The translations under genes were made by a program, and so were the position numbers. The notes under the pieces are model-generated. The model searched no databases and was not told the DNA's origin. It saw nothing but the letters and a program-made list of their open reading frames with translations. This document shows, one piece after another, positions 25,345-37,808 of a stretch of DNA of 64,000 nt. How positions within the stretch are numbered: the first letter of the stretch is position 1; each line of letters begins with the position of its first letter. Source of the stretch: Hybos culiciformis (taxonomy: Eukaryota > Arthropoda > Insecta > Diptera > Hybotidae); the NCBI GenBank assembly GCA_964007475.1, contig OZ023275.1:17029829-17093828 (forward strand). The letters are read 5' to 3'.

Positions 25345-28300
25345 TCTTCATAAAATATTTTTTTATTGCAATCCATCAGAATGAAAATCTTTCACATTAT
25401 TCCCATCATTGTCTATTGAAAATGTCTCGTCTTATGTTTAAAAATTCTTTGTATCCTTGAAAAAGTACATACTATCGGTTTATACTTTATTTCTGTGTGT
25501 TGTGTATGTATACAAATTTTTTAAGAGCTTAAAAAAAAAATAACATAAATTATAATAGCTTTAAAGAAAAATTTAATATATTTATAAATATTTATAATAA
25601 AATAAAACAAACAGTAAAATTAAATTTAATTATTTAAAGAAAATATGATAACAATTTATGAAAAAACCCAAGGGACATAAAATATATAAGTACGATACCG
25701 AATTTTCTTTTTGAATAGAAACATTTTCTCGTCATGTTCACACATTTTTTTTTATTAAATTTATATTTACAGAGGAACTTAATTTTAAGGAATTAAATAT
25801 AAAAAAAAAGTTAATAATTTTTAATTATAGTTATTTCATTTTATTCATTTCACAGTATTTGTTTCTTCATAACAAAAATTATATTTGAAATTAAATAATT
25901 GCGGTTTTGGTGGCTTTGTCGTAAACGCACATAATAATCCTAAATGCTTTCTGTACATACTTTCTGAAGCGACAATAAGTCATAATCGAGAAATTTTTAT
26001 TTTATTTATATTTTTAGTTACTTCTGTATTAAATTATTTAAAGGATTTAAACAGGATTGAATAAGATGTATACTGTGCGCAATCGTTTGGCCAACTCTTT
26101 ACATTCGGAAAATAAAACAATTTAAAAAAAGAGATTTGTAAATTACTTAATTTATAATTTATATTAATTCAAAATATACAGAAATAAATATAAACTACGT
26201 CTGCAATTTTGTTTTTTTTTAATAAAAACCCCCTAAAAAAAATTATACATTCATCCCTTTATTATTTAACTTTTAAAGTCCCTAAAGTTATTTATAATAT
26301 TACTTCATTTTATAATGTAATATACTTAAGTATTCTGAAACAAATTACAACCACTTATTTTTATTTTTAAAAGTTCATTTCAAATCATTAAAGTCCTCTT
26401 TTTCCTGCCACTAAAACCTTTATCAAAACTGATTCACCTGCGCGCAATTTTCTTCTTTTTTTTTTTCATCCTTGATGATGATTTTTATATGATAACCTAA
26501 ATGTCTAATTTAATATTAAAATTGTGAATTATCTAAACATCAAGCCAAGCGAATAAGACTTATGTACATTTTTTTTTCTTTTTCATATCCTTATCGCTAT
26601 ATTTTTATCTAACAAAATAAATGAAAAAAAAAAAAAAACTTTTTTTTTATCAACATCCTACATGTAGAAAAGTTTTGTATTCTAATTTATTAAATTTATT
26701 CTATGAAGGATACAACTATATAATATTATGTGATTATGTCAAAAAGATATTAAAGGCGTATTCTGGAGAATTTTATATTTATTATTTTTTAATAATTCAC
26801 AGAATAAACATCCTTAACATATTTATATTTTTAGATAATTTATTAAGAAATCAGAATGTGATAAATTGTGGTGAAATGAAATAATATTTTAATTTTCGGA
26901 ACATCTGAGCAACATAAAACTTAACTCAAACAATAAGACAACAAATTCTATTCTCAGATGCGAATCTGCCATAGAACATGCCATAGAAAATTACATAACA
27001 CTACGTCCACGACACGACATCCAACATTTTGTATATACTAATATTATAACTTTTAAATTATAAAAATGATTCGAGTTCGACTGATACAACTTAAGGTGAA
27101 TCATATTTATTTTTGAACCTGAAATGATTTTTAAATTAAAAATAAAATAAAAATGTCATGTGAAAAGCTTTTAAGAAATATATATATAATATAAACTTGC
27201 AAAAGAAAAATATATTTTTCCAAGTCAAAAAAAGTTCATTCGTTTGAAAAATTGAATGAATTTCATTTATGTCACTGAGCTATATACAAAAATTTTAATG
27301 CTAGACAAAGCTTACAAGTGGAAAAATATTTTTTTTTATATTTCCGTTTCAATGCAATATTATATATATTTTCAAGAGAACATAATACAAAAAAAAAAAT
27401 TGTATCATCAGAATTTAATATTTGTGACAATCTATATTTAATTTCCAAATATATGACTCATATTATTATATTTCGAGTTTTTATTTAATATTCTTAAAAA
27501 ATTTTCAAAACTTAATTCTTGTTAACCAGAAAATCGAAGCTTTATTCGTTCAGCGAAAGTTTTGGGCATGATTAACCTAATTCATGGTTTTTTCTAAATT
27601 TAAATCAACAAACATACTAGACATATAAGTTGACCACTCCGGAGTCTAGCTAGAACTTTGGTTTAAATCTTCTATAAAAAATTAAACCAAAAAGATTTTT
27701 TTTTTTTCAAAAGTTTTACTATAAATAACTAGTATATACCTTATTTTAATTCTCGTCATTTTTATAACTAACATCTTGTAATACATTCGCGATGTTATAA
27801 AATTTTCATTAACTTGAAAGTTGTTTTTCATGTTCTCTTATTTTACCCTTAAATTACGTGGTTTTTCATACAATTTTTTTTTTCTTTTTTCAACCTAAGA
27901 ATCCCTTGTTTGATAAAGATGTTAAAATAAATTGAATGAGATCTTGAACACCTGGTTCGAAATAATGATTCTTACATCAATAAGGAATATAATCATCATT
28001 GATTTAAATTATTCTAGACTTTTTCTTTATACTCCATTAAGAAAATTATGCTTTTTTGATTAAATTCACCTAATTAAGGGAATATTTACATAATTATACG
28101 ATTTACCACCCTAAAAACATTAATCTATGTATATTATACTTTATATACAACAATGGATTAACAATATGTTTCTTTGTTAAATGTTTTTTCTTATACTTTA
28201 AGATTAATCAGGATATGGATGTAAAGAACCTTAAAATATGAAAAATAAAAAACTTTTAATTAGAATTATTAACCCGGAAAATTTATTGAAAAATCTTTTA

Positions 28301-31300
28301 TGTGCTTATATTGAAATCGAAATTTATTAATTAAACATTGATTAGTCTGTGGTCAAAATATATTATAAAACAATAATTTTGTTACTTATATTTTATAGCT
28401 TAACTTAATAGTTCAGACGAGAAAAATGTAAAATAATGTAAGAGGAGGAATATAATAGCTACATTAGGATAAGAAAAACATACAAAAACATTTTTTTGAT
28501 AAATGGATAGATCTAATCTATAAATTTCATATGTCTTCTTCAGTTAATAAGAATACTAAGCACAAATACAGCATCGAATTAAGTTGTAATCTTGGTATTA
28601 TACATGTAATAATGGTATTGTTTTAAATTACATAACTTCAAAATGAATAAAATCTATTGATCACATTATTAGATTATTCGATTTTTCACTTTGAATTGGT
28701 TCCATATTCTCAATGAAAGAACTTTGAAGCTAAAGCTAAATAGAATATAAATTCTCGAAATAATTTAAATGAATATATAAATGTAATCTACACCCTTGTC
28801 ATTATTAATTATACCCTATTATTATCTCATATACATATATAAATAATACCATTCCAAAAATAAAGAAAAATCTAACTAAGAAGACAATACTCATAAATAA
28901 TGAAAAACTTATCCGTTTGTTTACTTAGTACAGTACATAGCAATTCATGCAAAATATTCGAATCAGCGACAAGGAAAAATACTATGCATATAAAGAAGCT
29001 CTTCAAATTTTTTTGAAAAATTAAAAAAAAATATAATATCAAAAAAAATACTTGTTACATTTTATATATTATTATTATTATGTTTTTATTTTTTAAATTC
29101 CCAATCGCACTGAGGTTGTAAGATTAATATAAAATTTACTTTACAAATTATACTAACAGCTCCTTTTTTTGCCCTCTTTTAGAGTTCCTATATATTAAAT
29201 TCAAAAGAAAATAAAAGGACGAGAAAAATATACATATTTTTTTTTGTCCTGTCTAACTAAATTATATTTCACATGTATGGTGCTTTTATAAATATAGTAA
29301 TGTATAAAAAAATGATAAATGATCGAATGCCATTTTTTTTTTTTTTTGTATATCATAGAAGAGGAATAAAAATAGGAACTGACATAGTTAATTTTCTTAA
29401 TACTCTGACGGACGAACAATTTTTAAAAAGAAGAATAGGAGGGAGATATTTGTTGTAATAATCGTTGCAACATTTATAGGAGATTTCACAAACATAAAGT
29501 TGACTAATAGTTCAGAAATAATAATTTCTTGTTTTGATTCTTTGTAAAGGAAGGCTAGCAAAAGCAAATTCATTATTATCGTTATATGGAAAAGAGAACT
29601 TTGAAAACTTCTAATCGATAGTAAAAATTAAAAATTGATAGCAAAAAATAATAAAAGAACAAAGATATAACATTAGATAGTGCAATAGAGCATTTACAAA
29701 GTGCAATAGAGTTTTACAGTATGTAAAATTTTTTATTTAACCTTTACAACGATGAGGCAAATAAATAACGAAAAAGAAACAATTGAACAAACGTCTTCGC
29801 TTTATTTTTTTATTAAAAGCCATAGTAAAATCATGAAAAAACCTTTAATCTTTTCAATAAAATGAAATAAATGAAAAAAATTCAAGAGAAATGGAGAGAA
29901 AAAACTTATATATTCTTAAATGTAATTGTTTTTATTTTTCTTGATGGATGATAATTAGTTTGGTCAGGTATAGGTATGTTTTTCCAATAAAAAAACTTTA
30001 TGGTTATTTATGGAATGAAAAATCAATGTCTCAATTCTTACAGATAATTGGTTTCGAATTATAAATTGAAATATTAATGAGGTCTACAGTTGTGTATTTT
30101 AGGAAGTTATATAATAAAACAAACTTATATAAATAAAAGAATATAATATTTATATCAAGTAAATGATAAATAGATTTTCATCATCGAAAAAAAATTAAAG
30201 TAAAGAATTAAATTTAATTACAATTTACAATTTGTTCTAAAAATGCTACAATTTGAATTTACCTTCCTCATCAAACCTTATCAATCCCTTAATTTGTGAA
30301 AGTTTTTTTTTAATTGCATATATCCAGGCAGACATTTTTTTCCTTGAATTTTGTATCCCATATTTTTAATTTTAAAAAAAAATGCATTTGCAGTTCAGTT
30401 GGTTCAATTTATAAAGAAAGGTATTTTTAGGAGCTAATTTTATATAAAAATAATTTATTGGTTGAAAAAATATATTATTATATAGGAAAAAAAATTCTGC
30501 TAATAATAACGTCGAATAATATTTTCAGTAAAAAAAAAAGACCAACAATTTAAATTAATTTCAACAAGTCTCTACAATCCTTTTTTTTTTCTATTTGTTT
30601 TTCAGAACTTTGAAAATCAAGTAGACTAAAAGCCATAAAAATAATATTTTTTAATAAACATTGAACGAGAGGATAACACTTAAAAATTTAAATGAGACAC
30701 TCAAATTCTTTGCCAAAACGAACGTAAAAAAAAAAATATTATGATAATATGAAAAATCTACTATGGATAAAACAGTTTCAAAAATAAAAATTATATTCTC
30801 TGACCATAATAATGAACGTTATTATTACAATAAAGATATGCTTTAAAAACACCTGCTACTGGTTTTTTTTTTTAATATTAATATTAATTCGTTATAAAGT
30901 TTAACTTGAAACAAAAAAATTGCTATTTGTTTGTGAAAGAATTAAATTTAAAAAAAGAAAAAGAAGATTATTCCTTAAAATTTAGGAAAAGAGGATTTTA
31001 TAAAAGAATATCACTGCGTTCTTATATTTTTAGATACAAACGAGGAATAATTTTAAAAGCTTTAAACCTTACTATTTCCCTCACTTTTTAGTTCAAGAAA
31101 TTTTGTTTGTAAAGAGATGAATATCTTTATAAAACATGAAGACCAAATGCTTAAAAAACCTAAGCTTTACTCAAACAGAATTTGATAATTGATAAATAAA
31201 ATTAATATAGACTAAAGTCCCCAATAAAAACCAAACTCCAAACTAAAGCGTATTCACAGAGCCAAATCAATATTTGCAAAGTACACAGAAAATAATTTAA

Positions 31301-33123
31301 ATCCATATTCTGCTCTTTGTAATTAAACATTATCTATAACAATTTATGAATTACAAGACACAATAAAAAATTACCTTAAATTATACATATACCTATAAAA
31401 GAGATAGTAAAAGGTGTTTACATTAGGTCGACTTTAAATTTTCGTTCAAAAAAATTATTGGGCAATTTATATGAGAAACATTAAATGAATATCAAAGTAT
31501 GGAATAAAAATATTAAACACACTGTTGAGTAAATTGGAACACTTTCTTTTTCTAATGAAATGCAAAAATCTTTGATCCGTTGAAGGGCTCTGTTTACAGT
31601 TCGAAAATTTGAATGACAACGAAAAATTACAAACATTATATATAGGCGTCTATTTAGAAATTGTTTCAGATGAAGGCATTAGTTTCTATATGTATAAAAC
31701 TAGATAGAGTAATTAATGAAGTATAGTTAGCCCAAAAAATGCACAAAAATTGCACAAAAATTTAATTCCAGTTATGCTATAAAGCATTGTTTAAGAATCT
31801 ATCCATTCTTTGGTCACAAGGTTGCTGCAAGCCGAGTATTGATAAAATATACAAATTGTTTTATTCTATGCCACCCACTTATCAGCATGGAATCAAATCA
31901 TGTTTAAAATCAAAATTAGATCATCATTAAAAGATGAAGGTTTGAATTGTTTTTGTTTATTTCGGTCAAAATTTACTATCAAAAAAAAATTATACATAGG
32001 TTAAGAACTTAAATGAAATATTATGATAACAATCCATTCCAAGTTTTTTTTTTTTACTTATTTTAACAGTTGTATTCAGTCCAAGTCTTGGAAAAAATTC
32101 AGACGAGAATTTTCAATGGACAAAATATTCTCGGTATTGTATGCACTATTTTATATTTATTAATTATATCTTTAAGTGACTACAGATATTTTTAATTTCA
32201 AAATAATTGGTTATGTTATGTATGTACATATTATTTTTATATAACTTTCATATATCAGTTACTTTTAGCACCATCTGTTACAAAAAACAGGAAGCAATAA
32301 AGAAATATCTGCAAAATATCTGTTTATAATTATGTAGGTTGCAGAAAAGTTTCACAATAAAAAAAATATCTGTTAAAAGTTAATATACATACGACTACTT
32401 GAAATTAAATCTGTTTAAAAGCTTACTTTTTGTTTTATTTTTTCTGTATACTTTGGTGACCGACTTCATATTAACATTTTAATAAACAAGGATAAAATTT
32501 TATTATACATAATGTATTTTCATTACACATTGTAGGATTCCCATTGTCAATTAAATTATTGTTTTTTATTTTTCTTTAAAATATATATAGGTATAAATAT
32601 ACATAACATATATATAGTTTAATATATAATATAGCTATAAATATATTTTCTATGTATGTTTTATACAGAGGAATAAGTTTAACAAATTGAGAAAGATCTG
32701 AAATCGGATTTTTACAATATAAAAGTACATAATATAAAAAAAAACTCAATCATGACAAATTTACAAAAATTTACATTCATATCATGACATGTTCAATTTA
32801 TTTGTTTCAAACATTAAAAAAAAATGTATCTTTTATTGCATGTTTTCATGAAATATATATCTAGTATCTTAAAAATCAAACCTCGAATTTAACTAAAATG
32901 TTCAATTTATGTCAAAAATTTTTTTATCATAATGTAGAACATCTTATGTCACTTTTCCGACGTATTAGTTCTGTCTGACTATAAGAATCTTGTAAATAAA
33001 CCACAATATTGACATTCACTATGAACATACATAATATTAACCAACAATAATAATCATACTATATGTTGGTATTGCCAAAATGTAAGTAAGTAAAAAAATT
33101 TACATAACAAGAATTTAACTTAC
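25345..33123. other. Long A+T-rich stretch, no gene seen
   Basis: Nearly 8 kb with no supported coding segment or bounded repeat. If the minus-strand gene ending at 33124 continues 3', one or more of its exons, or its next intron, should lie here. I could not pick them out by eye. Confidence 0.4.
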
Positions 33124-33190
33124 CTTTCTTCCTAAAGTTTCCGAATTATTTTCAGGATTTTCTTTTCGTTCAAATCGTTCGAATTTAAAG
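33124..33190 (-). CDS. Internal exon C of the minus-strand host gene
   Basis: A 67-bp exon preceded on the minus strand by TTTTTTCCAG and followed by GTAAGTTA, both excellent splice signals. It supplies the third base of a split Ser codon (AG/C) from exon B, then 22 codons (FKFERFERKENPENNSETLG then RK), ending in phase 0. The residues are charged and Asn/Glu-rich with no recognised domain. The intron to exon B is 67 bp. The next downstream exon was not identified. Confidence 0.75.
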
Positions 33191-33257
33191 CTGGAAAAAA
33201 TTAAATGTTAATTTCTCTAAATCTAGAATAATAATAATAATAAAAATAGTGTAATAC

Positions 33258-33326
33258 CTGTTTGAACGATACAGCTCATTATCCTCTCCACGACGATTAC
33301 GAAAAAAAATATTTCCAGTTCGAGGT
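33258..33326 (-). CDS. Internal exon B of the minus-strand host gene
   Basis: A 69-bp exon bounded by TTATTTCAG and GTATTAC on the minus strand. It completes the Val codon begun in exon A (GT/A), then encodes 22 residues (PRTGNIFFRNRRGEDNELYR then SN), and leaves AG for exon C. GC content and codon choice differ clearly from the flanking A/T runs. The basic RNRR and the Ser/Arg-rich YRSNSF junction suggest a regulatory or disordered stretch. I do not recognise the family. Confidence 0.78.
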
Positions 33327-34714
33327 CTGAAATAAAAAAGTATCATAAATTTTGTATAAATTTTTATCTAATGATTAATTGTGTAATTTTAATGAAAACA
33401 AAATAAACTTCTCTAATTTTCAAGTTTATTTTAATTTAAACTTAATTTTTCAGCCTTAGAGAAAATAAATAATTGTATTGTGGGTGCAAAAATAAATATA
33501 GCAAAATGAAATTTTCCCTCTAAATTAATAATATTTTCATATAGCCTTACATTAGAGCTTAGTACTTTAATATTTAGTAATATATGTATATTTATAATAA
33601 TTTTGTAAAAAAAAAAGCAGTCACAATAAACTTTTATTTTATATACTTAAAGCTAATGTTAATAATTTTTAATTTAGCTTATAATTCTTTTAAATACAAA
33701 AAGTTTATTTTCAAAATTAAGTAGAAAAGTGGCATATAATATTTATAGACGTTGACATTGATTTTAACATTGTTTCAGTAAGCTTAAATAACACGACGAT
33801 AGTGTTATACAATGGTATTAAACTTTAATATTTTCATCAATTGAAACTTCCTTTCTTTGTTCTTAAATAACTTTTAAAAAATGTTTAAAGAATTTTTACA
33901 CAATAAACAACAAGAAAGAGTCCTAAATCAAATCTATATAAAATTATACTATCTTAACTCCGTGAAAGATATCGTTAGGTATTATATTTCATCGTGATAT
34001 TTCATTTTAAACAAAACGAATATTTGCTGGACCAGGGTGCTATAAGATGATACTATTCAGATTCATTTTTAAACATGAAATAAATCATAGAATCAAATGT
34101 AAATATGCGTTCTAATTTCTTTTGGTATTCTATATTATTATGATACTAAAATGTACGAATATGTAAAAATAAAATTCAAATTAAAAAAAAAATAATCAAG
34201 ACTGCAAGTTTTCAATTCAATTTATTATAATTTATATTTTGCCCTTACGACAATATAATTTTGAGTTGACGATTTATATAGAATACAGAAAAATATTAAC
34301 ATTTTTTAAATATTTATAATGTTTTTATGTTGAGGTTATTGTTCTTACAGTTTACATTTTTAATTTTTTATTCTGAAACGCAACATTTAAGAGCTTTAAA
34401 AACTAAACAATTGAGAAAGCTAAACATTTTTACATTACAAAAAATAAACCATTATACATTTATCCGTTTATGTATACCATTTTTAGTAAATATATTTACA
34501 CTTGTATTTACATTATATACATTTAACCATCAAATTTAAAATTTATATTTCTAAATATTTCTCTAATTTAATATGAAAAAATTAAATTTTTGCAAGAAAT
34601 AATATAAAAATTAAAATGAAATATCTAGGTAGAGTTTTATAGGTATAGAATCTTACATAACATTTAACGTTAAAAATTAAAAAAATAAAATAAAATAAAT
34701 AAATTAAAAAAAAA
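33327..34714. other. A+T-rich intron sequence
   Basis: Start of the 19.6-kb intron between exons B and A of the host gene. Nothing else seen. Confidence 0.4.
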
Positions 34715-34850
34715 ATGTATTGGTCAAGTTATATTTTATTGTTGTTGGTCAAGGTAATTACATTTTATATGTTTTAAATGTTTTTAATTCTTAATATGCT
34801 GTTGTGTTTGACAGGGACATACAAAATCCTGTTATTGGTATTATAAATAA
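34715..34850 (+). CDS. Candidate small two-exon secreted peptide
   Basis: Possible gene, low confidence. ATG at 34715 opens a 13-codon exon (MYWSSYILLLLVK) that looks like a signal peptide and ends at a donor GTAATT. A 61-bp intron ends in GTTTGACAG. The second exon (34815-34850) reads GHTKSCYWYYK then stop, in phase. The result would be 24 residues, too short for an ordinary secreted protein unless further exons or a different acceptor are used. The intron size and both splice sites are typical for insects, but a chance arrangement is possible. No family is recognised. Confidence 0.2.
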
Positions 34851-35484
34851 TACCTTTTTCCTTTGTATTCATTATGTTCAATTTCTACATAATTATATAA
34901 ATCGTATACCAAATTCAAAGTGAAATTATATTCACAGAAATTCCTATTAAAATTAAATTGAATTAAAGTTAATTCATATAATTAATAATATCTTCACATA
35001 TTATTATTACCTAAATACTATAAAAAAAAATATTATATATATTTGAGAATTTTTTCCATCACATTAAAAAGCATTAAAAGTCAAGTTTATCTTAAGCTTC
35101 TCAAATACAAGAGTGCTCTACTGCTCTCATAATAATCTGAAGCACGCAAAGGCCTGACACGGACAGTATTAGGCTCTCAATATCATGTAATATGTTCAAA
35201 ACACTTTTATGCTCTAGATTCTAGAATCTAATTCATAATTATAACTAATAGCCAAAAGTTTGCTAATAAAGTTTGTTTTGATCTCTTCCGTCTTCTTCAA
35301 CTCTTTACAATGACTGGTCCACTCCAGAAACTCTGCTGGTAAAAAATTCTTGTATACATTTAAAGGATGGATTCAACTATCTGTTCGATGCACAGATATT
35401 TGTCGAAAAAAATCTGCTTAATAAAATGAACAAATTTGATTTTGCTCAATAAATACCATTGTCTGTGTACAAGTGGTATTGAAC
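34851..35484. other. Intron sequence with a GC-richer patch
   Basis: A patch at about 35095-35350 is GC-richer than its flanks (including AGGCCTGACACGGACAG). It has no open frame with splice sites that I could support. Possibly an old repeat. Confidence 0.3.
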
Positions 35485-35790
35485 AAAGATAGATTGTACA
35501 ACTGGTCAAAAATTGTACAAGTGGTTAATTTGAAAAAAATATAGATTCTGGATCTGGTCAAAAATTGTACATGTAGTTAATTTGATAAAACATAGATTGT
35601 ACAGCTGGTCAAAAACTGTAAAAATGATTAATTTTATAAAAATATTGCACAACTGGTCCAGTATTGTACAAGTGTTTAATTTGATAAAAAAGAAATTACA
35701 ATAAACGGATTGTACAACTGATAAATTGTACAACCGGTCAATTGTACAACTAGCCAATTGTACCACTTGAACTTGTACCACTTGTGAGAA
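35485..35790. repeat. 51-bp minisatellite
   Basis: About five imperfect copies of a unit of about 51 bp containing TTGTACAACTGGTCAAAAAT and GTTAATTTGATAAAAA. GGTCAAAAA-type starts occur at 35504, 35556, 35607 and 35655 (steps 52, 51, 48). The unit decays into short TTGTACAACT repeats at the right end. Because 51 is a multiple of three, a 91-codon minus-strand frame stays open; it encodes a degenerate 17-residue repeat and is probably not a gene. Confidence 0.85.
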
Positions 35791-36913
35791 AAATACTACA
35801 ATAGTTTTAAACTAAGATTTGATATTTTAGTAACAGCCAAACAGGCTCATTGCAATCATTAATTTTTTGTATTGTAAAAATTCTAAATTGTAAACTTGAA
35901 AACTCATCACCAAATCAATGATATGGATGTGATTTTATTCATATGTCAACCAAAAACTTCGATTATTTACAGCAATTAGTGCGCGATTGGTAGAAAAAAT
36001 GCCCGATACGATTTCAGCTCATAGAATATGTGAAAAAAAATTTATTTTAAAGTATTTTTTATTCAAAAATGTTATGAACAAATCTATACTAAAAGATTAT
36101 ATATACTAAAAGAAAATGTTATAGTTATTTAAATAAACCTAAATGTTTAAACAGCTAAACAAATTTTGAAATGATTAAGATTAAGGCAATATAAAATCGA
36201 TTAAATTTTTTATTTAATAATTTTTTACGATTAATTAAAAGGTCGTACAGATGTACATCATAGGTTACTTTTGTAGCTTACAGTATTCATCTGAAATAAA
36301 TATTTGTTCCTTTTCAATAAAAAAATATCGGTAATCACACTTATACCCTTTCTGCACTTCAATTCAAATACATCTTCAAACAGTGTTTTGAAAAAGTTGT
36401 ACACACTGCCAAAGACACTTACTTTCTACTTGCTTTTGACAGCTACAACATAGTTTATGAATTTAATGTTCTGTTTGTTTTTTTTTTTTTAAGTGAACCA
36501 TCAAAAAATTAATAATTTAAGGCGAAAGATGAAAGAAAGCTGAAAAAAAGCTGAAAGAAAGACATCTTTCGCAAAAAACGATATTAAGACTGCCAGTGCA
36601 AAAAATTATGTACAAGGAGATCTGAAACTTATTAGTTCAACTTATTATTCAATTATTATAATTTTGTTGAACTATGTTATAATTACCAAAATAATGTCTA
36701 TAATTTATATGTCTCTCTCTAATTATATTTGTTTTTAAAGAACAAACAAATACTTATTTTGAAGATATTATAATTCGACGCAATTATAGCATCGATTAAT
36801 TTTATTTTCTTATTATTTTGTATATCCATGATAACAAACAAAATGTATTTATCATAATTTGAATTTTAATTGACATTGAATTAAATAAACATGTATAAAT
36901 ATTTTTCGACAAC
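35791..36913. other. A+T-rich intron sequence upstream of the chitin-binding gene
   Basis: No coding segment. It may contain enhancers of the nested plus-strand gene, but none is identifiable. Confidence 0.4.
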
Positions 36914-36920
36914 TATAAAA
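36914..36920 (+). promoter_or_regulatory. TATA box of the chitin-binding protein gene
   Basis: TATAAAA 87 bp upstream of the ATG at 37007-37009. A start site near 36945 would leave a 5' leader of about 60 bases. Confidence 0.55.
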
Positions 36921-37006
36921 AGTTGAATTCGAATTAAGGCTAATTATTAGTTTTGTGTCTATTGTGAAAGTCAGTACGAAAGTAAAAAAAAAAAAAACTT
37001 TTAAAA

Positions 37007-37337
37007 ATGAAGTTAGTAGCTTTCGTATTATTTTCCGTTGCAGCATACATTGTAGCAGTTGCTTCAGTTGATGAAGTAAGTTGCCCCCCTTACGATGCTG
37101 TTAACCAAACTAATAATTTGGTAGTTCATGAAAATTGCACCATGTTCTACAATTGCGGAGACGACAACGAAGCACATGCTCAAAATTGTCCAGGAGAATT
37201 ACGCTTCAATCGTCACATTATGGTATGATAAAATATTCTAAAAAACTCAAATTAGGAATGTATACAAATTTTTATTTTTATTTATTTTTTTTTTGTTTTT
37301 TCAGAAGTGTGATTGGGCTGAAAACGTAGAATGCTAG
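37007..37337 (+). CDS. Small peritrophin-type chitin-binding protein
   Basis: Secreted protein with a single chitin-binding type 2 domain (CBM14, peritrophin A). Exon 1 (37007-37222) ends in phase 0 at a donor GTATGA. An 82-bp intron ends TTTTTTCAG. Exon 2 (37305-37337) encodes KCDWAENVEC and stop. The product is 82 residues. Residues 1-20 are a signal peptide. The mature part has the six expected cysteines: C-P-P-Y-D, N-C-T-M-F-Y-N-C, N-C-P-G, K-C-D-W and the terminal C. The aromatic Y in F-Y-N-C and W in C-D-W are the usual chitin contacts. Family members act in the peritrophic matrix, cuticle or tracheal lining; the tissue here is not shown. It is nested, in opposite orientation, within the 19.6-kb host intron. 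AATAAA follows at 37381. Confidence 0.92.
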
Positions 37338-37380
37338 ACGTCCATAAATGCTTATATCTGTTTTTTCTATAGTTTTTATT

Positions 37381-37386
37381 AATAAA
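37381..37386 (+). terminator. Polyadenylation signal of the chitin-binding gene
   Basis: AATAAA 44 bp after the stop codon. Confidence 0.5.
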
Positions 37387-37808
37387 ATTTTTAATTTATA
37401 ATTTTCAATTTTATTAATAAAAATAGCAAGCAAAACAAAAAAAAATAAATTTTATTCATTTAATTCAATTATTTATATACATATATAGGTTTAAACTGTA
37501 TTCTTCACTTCAATGAATTAATGTAACCAAAATATTATGCCTATTGAAAATGTGTTGGCAAAAAAAATTAAAATGCCGAATTTAAATACAAAAATATCAA
37601 AGTTGATATGTATAAATTATAAATCCCTTTTCCTGTATATATATATATTCAGGCGATATAATTATGTACCTATCAAAAATACATCATTTATGGTCACACT
37701 CACAACACAAGGGAATCTCAATATGGGTACGGAAACGATCTTAATATGCGGCTATCACACTGAGAAAATAAAAATTATTTCTTTTATTAAGGCTCATGAT
37801 TGCTCAGA

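Noticed and set aside
26400..26490. Minus-strand ATG followed by Lys codons and a GTGAAT donor
   Set aside because: Lies in a homopolymer run; no second exon or conserved residues could be found.
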